This document shows, piece by piece, positions 1-9,490 of a stretch of DNA of 64,000 bases. The DNA lies in NCBI RefSeq assembly GCF_021405525.1, contig NZ_JAGQAG010000001.1, positions 806,001-870,000 on the forward strand. Direction: 5' to 3'. The notes below the pieces were generated by a model that saw only the letters and a list, made by a program, of their open reading frames with translations, did no database searches and had not been told where the DNA came from. A program made the position numbers and the translations under genes. Source of the stretch: Ruegeria pomeroyi (GTDB taxonomy: Bacteria; Pseudomonadota; Alphaproteobacteria; Rhodobacterales; Rhodobacteraceae). The first letter of the stretch is position 1. Every line of letters begins with the position of its first letter.

Positions 1-2
1 AG

Positions 3-2219
3 GCCTATACCATCGACCTGCTGTCCGAGATCGAGAAGGAATCGGGCCAGAACATCGGGCTGCACATGACCGGCGGTCTGACGCTGGCGGGCACGCCCGA
101 ACGCTGGGAATGGCTGCAGGCGAACTATCGCATTTTTCAGTCCATCGGTATCGACGACTGCGAGCTTCTGACCCCTGAAGAGGCGCAGCGCCGATGCCCC
201 ATCATGTCGACCGATGGCGTTCTGGGCGCGATGTGGGCCGACCGAGAAGGCTATATCGACACCACCGGCACGGTGCAGGCCTATGCCACCGCCGCCCGCA
301 AGCGCGGCGCTGAGTATTACGAGGACACCAAGGTCGAACAGCTGATCCAGACCGCCGACGGCTGGCAGGTGGTCACCGACAAGGGCACGATCACTTGCGA
401 ACACGTGGTCAATGCCGCCGGTCTCTGGGCCAAGCAGGTGGGCCGAATGGCGGGCGTCGAACTGCCGGTGTCGCCGCTGAAACACCACTACCTGATCACC
501 GATACGGTGCCCGAGGTGGCAGCGGCGGAATTCGAAATGCCGATGACCGTCGATCTCGAAGGTTTCACCTATATGCGGCAGGATCAGAAGGGCATTCTGG
601 TCGGTATCTACGAGATCAACCACGAACATTGGGCGATGGACGGCGCGCCCTGGAACTATGGTGAGGAGCTGTTCCAGGAACAGCTCGACCGGATCGAGAA
701 CGAGCTGATGCTGGGCTTTGCCCGCTACCCCTCGATCCAGGACGTAGGCATCAAGACCTGGGTCAACGGCGCCTTCACCTTTTCGCCCGATGGCAACCCG
801 CTGGTCGGCCCGGTTCCGGGCAAGCGCGGCTATTGGTCGGCTTGCGCGGTCATGGCGGGCTTCCTCCAGGGTGGCGGCGTCGGCAAGACTCTGGCCGAGT
901 GGATGATCCATGGCGAGCCCGAGGCGGACGCCTGGTCGATGGACGTGGCGCGCTATGGCGACTATGCGCAGAACAAGCGCTACATCCGGGAAACCACCGG
1001 CCAGTTCTATTCCCGCCGCTTCGTGATGTCTTACCCAAATGAGCAGCTTCCGGCGGGTCGACCGCTGAAAATGGCCCCGGCGCATGACGCGATGACGGCC
1101 GCGGGCTGTCGATGGGGCGTCAGCTGGGATCTCGAAGTGCCGCTCTACTTCGCGCCCTCCGAGGATTTCGTCGAGAACCTGACGCTGAAACGCTCGAACG
1201 CGCACCCGATCGTGGCCGAGGAATGCCGGGTGATCCGCGAGGGCGTGGGCCTGATGGATATCACCGGCTTTTCCCGGTTCGAGGTCTCGGGTCCCAACGC
1301 CGAAGCTTGGCTGGACAAGCTTTTTGCCACCAAGCTGCCCGCGCCGGGGCGCGCGCGCCTTGCCGTGATGCTCAGCGAGACGGGCCGCCTCAAGGGCGAC
1401 CTGACGCTGCTCAACTGGGGCGACGGAACATGGTGGATCATGGGCTCCTATTACCTGCGGGCCTGGCATATGCGCTGGTTCAACGACCATCTCGACGATG
1501 GGGTGGCTGTCCGTGATCTGGGCGAGGAGATCTGCGGTTTTGCTCTTGTCGGCCCGAAATCCCGCGCTGTGATAGAGAAACTGGCCGAACAGGATATCTC
1601 GGACCTGAAATTCATGGGCTGCGGCGACTTTGACATCGGTCTTGTCCGCGCCCGCGTCGCCCGCATGTCGGTCACCGGCGAGATGGGCTACGAGATCAAC
1701 TGCCGCTATGGCGAGCACATCGCGCTACGCCGGATGCTGCTGGAGGCCGGCGCGGGCGAGGGAATCCGCGAGGTGGGTTTCAACGCCTTGCTCTCGACCC
1801 GGATCGAAAAGAGCTTTGGTATCTGGTCGGCGGAATTCACCCAGGATCGCACCCCCGGCATGACCGCCATGGACCGCTGGATCGCCTGGGACAAGGGCGA
1901 TTTCATCGGCCGCGCGGCTGCGATTGCCGAGCGCGACGGCAATGGCCCGGCCCGGGTGCAGGTGACACTGGAGGTCGAAGCGGCCGACGCCGATGCCTCG
2001 GGCTATGAGCCGGTCTGGGCGGATGGCACGCAGATCGGTTTTGTCACCTCGGGTGCCTATGGCCATTACACCGGCAAGTCGCTGGCAATGGCGCTGGTGG
2101 ACCGGGACAGGGCACAACCGGGTACGAAGGTCAGTGTACATGTCGTGGGCGTCGAACGACCCGCCAAGATCATCGCACCCTCGCCCTATGATCCCGACGG
2201 CAAGGCGATGCGCGGATGA
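3..2219 (+). CDS. GcvT-family FAD-dependent oxidoreductase (dimethylglycine/sarcosine dehydrogenase-like), 5' end missing
   Basis: The reading frame is open from base 3, so the start lies upstream of the window; family members are about 810 residues, so roughly 75-90 residues including the FAD dinucleotide-binding GxGxxG are missing. The visible N-terminal half (to about nt 1000) is a DAO-type flavoprotein ending in a segment with SPDGNPLVGPVPG and GGGVGKTLAEWM. The C-terminal half (from about nt 1060) is a GcvT/aminomethyltransferase domain (VIREGVGLMDITGFSRFEV, then TGEMGYEINC). Such two-domain enzymes oxidise N-methyl groups of dimethylglycine- or sarcosine-like amines and pass formaldehyde to tetrahydrofolate. 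The stop overlaps the next start (ATGA), so it is co-translated with the MttB-family methyltransferase. The true substrate cannot be read from sequence. Confidence 0.88.
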   Translation, partial: AYTIDLLSEIEKESGQNIGLHMTGGLTLAGTPERWEWLQANYRIFQSIGIDDCELLTPEEAQRRCPIMSTDGVLGAMWADREGYIDTTGTVQAYATAARKRGAEYYEDTKVEQLIQTADGWQVVTDKGTITCEHVVNAAGLWAKQVGRMAGVELPVSPLKHHYLITDTVPEVAAAEFEMPMTVDLEGFTYMRQDQKGILVGIYEINHEHWAMDGAPWNYGEELFQEQLDRIENELMLGFARYPSIQDVGIKTWVNGAFTFSPDGNPLVGPVPGKRGYWSACAVMAGFLQGGGVGKTLAEWMIHGEPEADAWSMDVARYGDYAQNKRYIRETTGQFYSRRFVMSYPNEQLPAGRPLKMAPAHDAMTAAGCRWGVSWDLEVPLYFAPSEDFVENLTLKRSNAHPIVAEECRVIREGVGLMDITGFSRFEVSGPNAEAWLDKLFATKLPAPGRARLAVMLSETGRLKGDLTLLNWGDGTWWIMGSYYLRAWHMRWFNDHLDDGVAVRDLGEEICGFALVGPKSRAVIEKLAEQDISDLKFMGCGDFDIGLVRARVARMSVTGEMGYEINCRYGEHIALRRMLLEAGAGEGIREVGFNALLSTRIEKSFGIWSAEFTQDRTPGMTAMDRWIAWDKGDFIGRAAAIAERDGNGPARVQVTLEVEAADADASGYEPVWADGTQIGFVTSGAYGHYTGKSLAMALVDRDRAQPGTKVSVHVVGVERPAKIIAPSPYDPDGKAMRG

Positions 2220-3739
2220 GCGGCGGGCGGCGGGGCAGGCGGGCACGGACCGACGCCCCGGCGCCGGCCCGCCAGGTCGATTACCGCAACCTGCGCAACC
2301 CGTTCCCGCCGATGGCGGCCTTTTCCGACGACCGGATCGAGGCGCTGCACGAGGCGGCGCTGAGCGTGCTTGAAGATTTGGGGATCATGGTTCTGCATCC
2401 CGGCGCACGGGATCTCTATCGGCAGGGTGGTGCCCGTATCGACGGCGAGATGGTTTACATGGGCCGCGACGTGGTCGAGGCGGCGCTGGTCAGCGCGCCG
2501 AAGTCCATCCGAATGCGCGGCGCCGTGCCCGACCGCGACGTGGTGCTGGAACTGGGCCGAATGGCGTTTCAGCCCGGTGCCGGTTGCCCGCATGCCACCG
2601 ACCTGACGCGCGGCCGCCGCCCCGGCACCATCGCCGATTTCCGCGAACTGGTGCAGATCACCCAGAGTTTCGACGTGCTGCACATGGTGCCGCCGCTGGT
2701 CGAGGCGCAGGACGTGCCGATGCATCTGCGACACATGGCAATGACCGAGGTCGAACTGACCCAGTCCGACAAGGTGCCCTTCCTCTATTCGCGCGGCACG
2801 CCGCAGGTGATGGACGGGTTCGAGATGATCCGAGATTTCCGGGGCATGTCGGATGCGGAGTTCCGCTCCGAGCCGTGGAGTTACACGATCATCAACACCA
2901 ATTCTCCACGCACGCTGGACCTGCCGATGGCGCAGGGGCTGATCGACTTTGCCCGCCATGGCCAGTTGGCGATTGTCACCCCCTTTACCCTGATGGGCGC
3001 GATGGCGCCGGTGACGGTGGCGGGCGCCATGACGCTCAGCCATGCCGAGGCGCTGGCGGCCATCACGCTCAGCCAGTTGGCGCAGCCCGGCGCGCCGGTC
3101 TGCTACGGCACCTTCACCAGCAACGTGGACATGAAATCGGGCGCTCCGGCCTTTGGCACGCCCGAGCATTTCACCGCTTCTCTGGTGGCCGGGCAATTGG
3201 CGCGGCGCATCGGCCTGCCCTGGCGTTGCGCCGGGGGGAGTGCCGCCAATATCAACGACGCCCAGGCCGCGAACGAGACACAGTTCGGCCTCTGGGGCTG
3301 CCTGCTGGCCGGGACCACGGTGACGATACATTCGGCGGGCTGGCTCGAAGGGGGGCTTACCGTCTCATACGAAAAGATCATCACCGATCTGGAAGTGCTG
3401 CAAATGGTGGCCGAGCTCTGCGCGGGTACGCCCGCCACCGACGCGGATATCGCGCTGGATGCGCTACGCGAAGTGCAGCCGATGGGCCATTTCTTTGGTG
3501 CTGCACACACGATGGCGCGCTATCAGACCCAGTTCTATGAACCGCTGGTGGGAGACTGGTCGAATTTCGGTGCCTGGACCGAGCGCGGGGCAGTCGATGC
3601 CAATCATCGCGCCACTGGCATCTGGCGCGGGATCGTGGATAACTTCGACCCACCGCCCATGGACCCGGACCGGGTCGCGGCGTTGCAAGACTTCATCGCG
3701 CGCCGAACCGCCGAAGGGGGCGCCCCGCCCGAAAGCTGA
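2216..3739 (+). CDS. MttB-family (trimethylamine methyltransferase-like) methyltransferase
   Basis: This 507-residue protein matches the MttB superfamily in length and in segments such as RDVVLELGRMAFQPGAG and the C-terminal GHFFGAAHTMARYQTQFYEP. There is no in-frame amber codon, so it is not the pyrrolysine-containing trimethylamine enzyme but the non-Pyl type. The characterised non-Pyl members demethylate quaternary amines such as glycine betaine or proline betaine. The start overlaps the preceding stop by ATGA. No corrinoid protein gene is present nearby, so the methyl acceptor (corrinoid, or folate through the fused GcvT neighbour) is open. With the flanking FAD enzymes the likely role is stepwise removal of N-methyl groups from an osmolyte-like compound; that is inference from context. 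Confidence 0.85.
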   Translation: MSGGRRGRRARTDAPAPARQVDYRNLRNPFPPMAAFSDDRIEALHEAALSVLEDLGIMVLHPGARDLYRQGGARIDGEMVYMGRDVVEAALVSAPKSIRMRGAVPDRDVVLELGRMAFQPGAGCPHATDLTRGRRPGTIADFRELVQITQSFDVLHMVPPLVEAQDVPMHLRHMAMTEVELTQSDKVPFLYSRGTPQVMDGFEMIRDFRGMSDAEFRSEPWSYTIINTNSPRTLDLPMAQGLIDFARHGQLAIVTPFTLMGAMAPVTVAGAMTLSHAEALAAITLSQLAQPGAPVCYGTFTSNVDMKSGAPAFGTPEHFTASLVAGQLARRIGLPWRCAGGSAANINDAQAANETQFGLWGCLLAGTTVTIHSAGWLEGGLTVSYEKIITDLEVLQMVAELCAGTPATDADIALDALREVQPMGHFFGAAHTMARYQTQFYEPLVGDWSNFGAWTERGAVDANHRATGIWRGIVDNFDPPPMDPDRVAALQDFIARRTAEGGAPPES

Positions 3740-3750
3740 GGAGACCCGCC

Positions 3751-4425
3751 ATGGGCAGCAAACCGATCCTGCATCGCGACGATCCCAGCGCCGAGCCACT
3801 GGTGGGCAACATCAAGGTGACGCGTGACGACTGGCTGAACGTGGCGATGGATGTGCTGGTCTCGGACGGGGTCGAGCAGGTCAAGGTCCTGAACCTGGCC
3901 GAGCGGATGGCGGTCTCGCGCTCGTCGTTCTACTGGTATTTCAAGTCGCGCCAGGACCTGCTGGACGCGCTGCTGGCGAAATGGCAGGCCACCAATACCG
4001 CAGGCCTGATTGCGCAGACCGAGCTGCCTGCCGAGACCATAACCGCCGCGGTCTGCAACCTGTTTCACTGTGTTGTCGATCCGGCGCTGTTCGATACCGC
4101 GCTGGATTTCGCGGTGCGCGACTGGGCGCGTCGGTCGGGCAAGGTGCGGCGCTTGCTGGATCTGTCCGACAGCCGACGGCTTGAGGCTCTGACAGCCATG
4201 TTCCTGCGCTATGGTTACAGCCAGATCGAGGCCGAGACCCGCGCCCGCGTGCTCTATTACATGCAGATCGGCTATGACCTGGCGCAGATGAACGAGCCGA
4301 TCGACCAGCGGCTGTCCTTTGTGCGGCACTATCTGTTTGTCTTTACCGGCGTGCAGGCCCGTGACGAAGAGGTCGCCGCCTTCAGCGCATTCGCTCGCGG
4401 TTTCTGGGAGGGACGACGACCATGA
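3751..4425 (+). CDS. TetR-family transcriptional regulator
   Basis: The 224-residue protein has an N-terminal TetR helix-turn-helix at about residues 30-75 (LNLAERMAVSRSSFYWYFKS, the usual position of the recognition helix) followed by an all-helical ligand domain. A good ribosome-binding site (gaggag) precedes the ATG. It sits inside the N-methyl-amine operon, 11 bp after the MttB-family gene and overlapping the next gene by ATGA, so it is most likely the local regulator and co-transcribed with its targets. The effector is unknown. Confidence 0.88.
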   Translation: MGSKPILHRDDPSAEPLVGNIKVTRDDWLNVAMDVLVSDGVEQVKVLNLAERMAVSRSSFYWYFKSRQDLLDALLAKWQATNTAGLIAQTELPAETITAAVCNLFHCVVDPALFDTALDFAVRDWARRSGKVRRLLDLSDSRRLEALTAMFLRYGYSQIEAETRARVLYYMQIGYDLAQMNEPIDQRLSFVRHYLFVFTGVQARDEEVAAFSAFARGFWEGRRP

Positions 4426-5726
4426 ACAGCCCCGACGCAATCATCATCGGCACAGGCGTGATCGGCGCGGCGATTGCATTCGAGATGGCCAAGGCAGGCT
4501 GGAAGACGCTGTCGCTGGATCGCAACGCACAGGTGGGCCACGGCTCGACCGCTGGATCCTGCGCCATCATCCGGATGCATTATTCCACCTTCGAAGGTAC
4601 GGCCCTTGCCTGGGAGGGCTATCACTATTGGCGCGACTGGGCCGAGTACCTAGGCCTGCCCGAGGGGGCGGATCTGGCGCGGTTTCGGCAGACCGGTTGC
4701 CTGGTGATGAAGACCGAGGCCAATGATCAGATGGTCAAGCATATCCGCTGTTCGGCCGAACTGGGCATCCCGTTCGAGGAATGGAGCGCCGAAGAAGTTC
4801 AGGCTCGCCTGCCGATTTATGCAATGGACAGCTATGCGCCTGCCCGGCGGTTGGATGATCCGGAGTTCGGCAAACCCAATGGCGGTCGGATGGGGGGCGC
4901 GGTTTTCTGGCCCAATGGCGGCTATGTCACTGATCCGGCGCTGAGTGCGCAGAACCTCATGGATGCGGCGCGTCTATACGGGGCGTCGGTGCGCAACCGT
5001 GCCGAGGTGGTGGAGATCCTGCAATCGGGCGGACGGGTGGCCGGGGTAAAGCTGGCCAGCGGCGAGGAAGTCCACGCCCCCGTGGTGATCAACGTGGCGG
5101 GACCGGGCTCGGCCATCGTCAATCGCATGGCGGGCGTCACCGGAGACATGACCATCCAGACCCGCCCGCTGCGGCAGGAAGTGGTGCATCTGCCCGCACC
5201 CGAAGGGTTCGATTTCGAAGCGCAGGGTACCATCGTCTCGGACAGCGATATCGCCTGCTATTGCCGGCCGGAGCAAGGCAATCACATCCTGATAGGGTCA
5301 GAGGACCCCGCCTGCGACCCGCATCAGTGGTGCGAGGATGATCTGGATTATGATCGCAACTTCACCGATCAGTGGACAACCCAGGCCATGCGCTATGCCC
5401 AGCGGGTGCCGAGCCTGGGTATCCCGTCGCGGATGCGCGGCGTGGTGGATCTCTACGATGCCTCGACCGACTGGATCCCGATCTATGACAAGTCTTCGCT
5501 GCCGGGGTTCTACATGGCCTGCGGCACCAGCGGGAACCAGTACAAGAACGCCCCCATCGCGGGCAAGATGATGGCCGCGCTGGTGCGTTATTGCGAGGAA
5601 GGCGGCGATCACGACGCCGCGCCGCTCCAGTTCGAACTGCCCTATATCGGGTGCCGTATCGACGTGGGTTTCTACTCACGCAAGCGGCCGGTCAATCAGG
5701 AGAGCAGCTTCTCGGTCCTGGGATAG
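4422..5726 (+). CDS. FAD-dependent amine oxidoreductase (DAO / sarcosine oxidase beta-like)
   Basis: The 434-residue protein starts with a Rossmann FAD motif (AIIIGTGVIGAAIAFEMAKA) and ends with the DAO-family C-terminal pattern (GFYMACGTSGNQYKNAPIAG). Enzymes of this family oxidise secondary or tertiary amines such as sarcosine, with transfer of hydride to FAD. It overlaps the TetR gene by ATGA and closes the operon that contains the GcvT-type dehydrogenase and MttB-type methyltransferase, so a role in the same demethylation sequence is likely. It ends before the convergent indolepyruvate oxidoreductase gene; the gap contains the dispersed hairpin module. Exact substrate is not deducible. 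Confidence 0.85.
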   Translation: MNSPDAIIIGTGVIGAAIAFEMAKAGWKTLSLDRNAQVGHGSTAGSCAIIRMHYSTFEGTALAWEGYHYWRDWAEYLGLPEGADLARFRQTGCLVMKTEANDQMVKHIRCSAELGIPFEEWSAEEVQARLPIYAMDSYAPARRLDDPEFGKPNGGRMGGAVFWPNGGYVTDPALSAQNLMDAARLYGASVRNRAEVVEILQSGGRVAGVKLASGEEVHAPVVINVAGPGSAIVNRMAGVTGDMTIQTRPLRQEVVHLPAPEGFDFEAQGTIVSDSDIACYCRPEQGNHILIGSEDPACDPHQWCEDDLDYDRNFTDQWTTQAMRYAQRVPSLGIPSRMRGVVDLYDASTDWIPIYDKSSLPGFYMACGTSGNQYKNAPIAGKMMAALVRYCEEGGDHDAAPLQFELPYIGCRIDVGFYSRKRPVNQESSFSVLG

Positions 5727-5845
5727 CGCTGTCAAACGGCGCGCCTTCGGCGCAAGACAATGTCTCGTCGTCGTTCCTCTTCCTCGGAGCGTGGGGGGAG
5801 GTGATGATCCTGCGCGGGTACGGTGGGGATGAGAGGGCAGATGCC

Positions 5846-5922
5846 TCCGGCGGGAGTATTTCGGACCAGAAAGAAGCGGGAACGATGCTGCTTCTTTCTG
5901 GTCACAAATACTCAATCCGCCG
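5846..5922. repeat. Dispersed hairpin module, copy 1 (bidirectional terminator candidate)
   Basis: Left arm 5854-5877 (GAGTATTTCGGACCAGAAAG...) and right arm 5890-5913 form a 24-bp inverted repeat with two mismatches and a 12-nt loop. It lies between convergent genes (amine oxidase and indolepyruvate oxidoreductase). The same arms recur at 24525-24589 and one arm recurs near 46774. A GCGCC-TTC-GGCGC hairpin lies upstream, just after the amine oxidase stop. Confidence 0.75.
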
Positions 5923-5947
5923 TCGCGGCAAGTGCAGGCGCAGAGGA

Positions 5948-8900
5948 TCAAGCCTGGTCGAGGCGGCTGGCTATGTCTGCTTGTACGCGTCTGACCGCGT
6001 CAACCCGAACCGGACCATAGCCGCGAATTTCGCCTGCCAGGGTCAGGATGGCGTGCCAGTTGGCCTCGTTATCTTTCGTGCATTCCCGCTGCATCCGGTC
6101 GAGCAGGGAGAGATACCAGGCAAGCGTTTCACGGTGCAGACGCGCCTCGGAATGGTAGCCGAACGGGTTGAGTGCCGTGCCGCGCAGCGGTTTGGCACGG
6201 GCGAGCAGGCTGAGAACCGGGCGCAACCAGGGGCCGAAGCCTCGTTTCAACGGCCTGCCACGCGCGTCCTTTCCATGTGCCAGCAGGGGCGGGGCGAGGT
6301 GGTAGGTGAGTTTGACGTCACCCTCGAACTGCTCTTGCAGGTCCTTCTGAAAGTGGTCCGTGGCCATCAGTCGGGCGACTTCGTATTCGTCCTTGCAGGC
6401 CATGAAGCGGAAGAGGTTGCGGGCGGCCTCGGCAATCAACGCCTCCGAGGCCTCCGGCAGGGCCTGGCGCAATGCGGCGATGCGGTTGGTAAACCGCGTG
6501 GCATAGGCGGCATTCTGATAGTCCGTCAGGAACGCAGCCCGACGGGCGAGCATCTGGTCGAGGGTTTCCTCTGCCTCCGGGGTGGCGCTTTCGACGTCGA
6601 GCCGCGCGGGATCCTCGGCAAGCGCCCGGCCCGCGGCAAAAGCGAGGCGGTTCTTTTCCACCGCCACGCCGTTGAGCAGGATCGCCTGTGCCAGTGCGCT
6701 GCGGCTCACCGGCACCAGCCCCCGCTGCCAAGCGTAGCCCAGCATCATCACATTGGCGAAGACCGCGTCGCCCAGCAGCTGTTCGGCGGTCTGGTTGGCG
6801 TCGAAACCGCTGACGTTCTCGGTGCCGACCACGGCGCGGATGGCGGCCTCGCGCGTGTCGATCTTCAGCTGCGCGTCGCGATGCAGCACCAGATCGCCGG
6901 TGGGCATTTCGGCCCGGTTCAGCACCACCTTTGTGCCGTTGCGGTAGTGAGCCGAGGCCTTGGGCGCGGAACTGACCACCATGTCACAGCCGATCACCGC
7001 ATCGGCGCCGCCGGTGTCGATGCGCACCTGGTGCAGGGCGTCGGGCTTGGCGCCGAGGCGTATGTAGCTGAGAACAGTGCCGAATTTCTGTGCAAACCCG
7101 GTGAAATCCAGAACCGAGGCCCCCAGCCCCTCGAGATGGGCGGCCATGGTGATCAGCGCGCCAACGGTGACGACGCCGGTGCCGCCGACCCCGGTGACCA
7201 GCAGGTCGAACGGGTCGGACAGTGCAGGCAGGGTCGGTTCGGACAGGCCGCTTTCCAGCTGCTCCAGATCCAGTTTGACCGCGCGCTTGCGCCGGGTAGC
7301 GCCCTCGACGGTGACAAAGCTGGGGCAGAACCCGTTCAGGCAGGAGAAGTCCTTGTTGCAGGAGCTGAGGTTGATCTTGCGCTTGCGGCCCAGGGGGGTC
7401 TCGCGCGGCTCGACGCTGAGGCAGTTGGAGGCAACCGAACAGTCGCCGCAGCCCTCGCAGACCAGATCGTTGATCCAGGCAAACCGGGCGGGATCCTCGA
7501 TCTTGCCGCGCTTGCGGCGGCGGCGTTTCTCGGTGGCACAGGTCTGTTCATAGATCAGCACGGTGACGCCGTTGATCTCGCGCAGCTCTTTTTGCACCGG
7601 CATCAGCTCGGCCCGGTCGTGGAACGTGGTGCCGGCGGGGAAATCGGCGCGCGAGAATTTCGTGATATCGTCCGAGACCAGCGCGATGCGCGCGACCCCC
7701 TCGGCGCGGCAGGTCTGGGCGATGCCCGAGACGCTGACCGGCCCGTCCACCGGCTGGCCGCCGGTCATCGCAACCGCGTCGTTATAGAGGATCTTGTAGG
7801 TGATATTGGTGCCCGCCGCGACCGCCTGCCGGATCGCGAGGGAGCCGGAGTGATACCAGGTGCCTTCGCCCAGGTTCTGGAAGATGTGCTTGCCGCCATT
7901 AAATTTGCTGGCCACCACATGCGGCACGCCTTCGCCGCCCATCTGGGCGTATCCGTCGGTGTCGCGGTTCATCCAGCTGGCCATGACATGGCAGCCGATG
8001 CCGCTGTTGGCGCGCGAGCCTTCGGGCACCTTGGTCGAAGTGTTATGCGGGCAGCCCGAGCAGAAATAGGGGGTGCGGGTGGCGCCGGGCACCGCGATCA
8101 CGGGCGGCGGCGTTTCGGTCAGCGCGCGGGCACGGGCGGGCAGGTTCTCCTCTGGGAAGAACGCATCCAGACGGGCGGCCACGATTGGCGCCAGCATCAG
8201 CGGGCTCAACTCGCCGGTCCAGGGGATCAGCGGTTCGCCCTGTTCGTCGTATTTGCCGACCATCCGGTGCGGTTTGTCGCCCGGCCAGTCATAAAAATAC
8301 TCCTTGAACTGGCTCTCGATGATGCCGCGCTTTTCCTCGACGACCAGCACCTCCTGCTTGCCGCGCACAAAGCGAAGCGCGTTGCGGCGGGCCAGCGGCC
8401 AGACCATGCCGACCTTGTAGATGTCGATGCCAAGCGCACGGCACTTATCCTCGTTCAGACCCAAGAGGCGCAGTGCCTCCATCAGGTCGAGATGCCCCTT
8501 GCCGGTGGTGACAAAGCCAAAGCGGGCGTTGGGCAGGTCATGGATGCGCCGGTCGATCGGGTTTTCCTCGGCAAAGGCGCGCACGGCGCGCAGCTTGGCC
8601 TGAATGCGGGTCTCGATCTCGGGGCTGGGCAGATCGGCGCGGCGCACATGCAGGCCACCCGCGGGCAGGTCGATCTGTGGCAGGGTGAACTGGCGGTCCG
8701 GGCGCAGTTCGACCGAGCGGCCGCTTTCCACCGTTTCGCTGATCGCCTTGAACCCGACCCAGGTGCCCGAGAAGCGCGACAGCGCCAGGCCATATTCGCC
8801 GAACTCCAGGTATTCTTCGACCGAGGCCGGGTTCAGCGTCGGCATGAACCAGGCCATGAAGGCCACGTCGGACTGGTGCGGCATCGAGCTGGAGACGCAG

Positions 8901-9361
8901 CCATGATCGTCGCCCGCCACCACCAGCACGCCGCCCTTGGGCGCGCTGCCATAGGCGTTGCCGTGCTTCAGCGCATCGCCCGAGCGGTCCACCCCCGGCC
9001 CCTTGCCGTACCACATCGAAAAGATGCCCTCGTGCTGGCAATCGGGGTCCAGCACCGCCTGTTGCGCGCCCAGCACGGCGGTGGCGCCCAGATCCTCGTT
9101 CACGGCGGGCATGAAGGTGATGCGGTCTTGCTCCAGCCGTGCCTTGGCGCGCCACATCTCCAGATCCAGCCCACCCAGCGGCGAGCCGCGATAGCCTGAC
9201 ACAAAGCCAGCGGTGTTCAGCCCGGCAGCGCGGTCGCGGCGGGCCTGATCCATCATGATCCGCACCAGCGCCTGGGTTCCGGTCAGGAACACGCGGCCGG
9301 TGGTCTGGTCGTAACGGTCCTCCAGCGTATAGCTGCGCAGGGCGGGGGCAGGGTGGGTCAT
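5948..9361 (-). CDS. Indolepyruvate:ferredoxin oxidoreductase, fused IorA-IorB type
   Basis: The 1137-residue protein oxidatively decarboxylates aryl-2-oxoacids (indolepyruvate, phenylpyruvate) to aryl-acetyl-CoA using TPP and [4Fe-4S] clusters. Visible parts: an N-terminal IorA-like pyrimidine domain, a TPP-binding region (YNDAVAMTGGQPVDG), a cysteine-rich stretch at about residues 630-665 (CEGCGDCSVASNC, later CNKDFSCLNGFC), and a C-terminal IorB-like gamma domain (VTGVGGTGVVTVG). The fused single-chain form is common in proteobacteria. It is transcribed away from a Lrp/AsnC regulator 130 bp upstream, the usual arrangement for amino-acid-responsive control. It probably serves degradation of aromatic amino acids after transamination. 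Confidence 0.93.
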   Translation of the reverse strand: MTHPAPALRSYTLEDRYDQTTGRVFLTGTQALVRIMMDQARRDRAAGLNTAGFVSGYRGSPLGGLDLEMWRAKARLEQDRITFMPAVNEDLGATAVLGAQQAVLDPDCQHEGIFSMWYGKGPGVDRSGDALKHGNAYGSAPKGGVLVVAGDDHGCVSSSMPHQSDVAFMAWFMPTLNPASVEEYLEFGEYGLALSRFSGTWVGFKAISETVESGRSVELRPDRQFTLPQIDLPAGGLHVRRADLPSPEIETRIQAKLRAVRAFAEENPIDRRIHDLPNARFGFVTTGKGHLDLMEALRLLGLNEDKCRALGIDIYKVGMVWPLARRNALRFVRGKQEVLVVEEKRGIIESQFKEYFYDWPGDKPHRMVGKYDEQGEPLIPWTGELSPLMLAPIVAARLDAFFPEENLPARARALTETPPPVIAVPGATRTPYFCSGCPHNTSTKVPEGSRANSGIGCHVMASWMNRDTDGYAQMGGEGVPHVVASKFNGGKHIFQNLGEGTWYHSGSLAIRQAVAAGTNITYKILYNDAVAMTGGQPVDGPVSVSGIAQTCRAEGVARIALVSDDITKFSRADFPAGTTFHDRAELMPVQKELREINGVTVLIYEQTCATEKRRRRKRGKIEDPARFAWINDLVCEGCGDCSVASNCLSVEPRETPLGRKRKINLSSCNKDFSCLNGFCPSFVTVEGATRRKRAVKLDLEQLESGLSEPTLPALSDPFDLLVTGVGGTGVVTVGALITMAAHLEGLGASVLDFTGFAQKFGTVLSYIRLGAKPDALHQVRIDTGGADAVIGCDMVVSSAPKASAHYRNGTKVVLNRAEMPTGDLVLHRDAQLKIDTREAAIRAVVGTENVSGFDANQTAEQLLGDAVFANVMMLGYAWQRGLVPVSRSALAQAILLNGVAVEKNRLAFAAGRALAEDPARLDVESATPEAEETLDQMLARRAAFLTDYQNAAYATRFTNRIAALRQALPEASEALIAEAARNLFRFMACKDEYEVARLMATDHFQKDLQEQFEGDVKLTYHLAPPLLAHGKDARGRPLKRGFGPWLRPVLSLLARAKPLRGTALNPFGYHSEARLHRETLAWYLSLLDRMQRECTKDNEANWHAILTLAGEIRGYGPVRVDAVRRVQADIASRLDQA

Positions 9362-9490
9362 TTGAGTTTCCTGATCGCGGTGGTTGGTGGCGCTGCGCGA
9401 AAGGATAATCCGGGATGAGTGAAAATCGGTGCCAGAAACTCCGGGTTTGCCCGGGTCTGCCGGATAAACTATTCATCAAAGGTCAATGAT

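Noticed and set aside
2216-3739. Pyrrolysine-containing trimethylamine methyltransferase
   Set aside because: No in-frame amber codon interrupts the gene, and no pyrrolysine or corrinoid genes are nearby.
5591-9199. 1202-residue open frame antisense to the indolepyruvate oxidoreductase
   Set aside because: It is a shadow of a high-GC gene: the minus-strand frame has full family motifs, while this one shows no domain, odd composition and no start signal.
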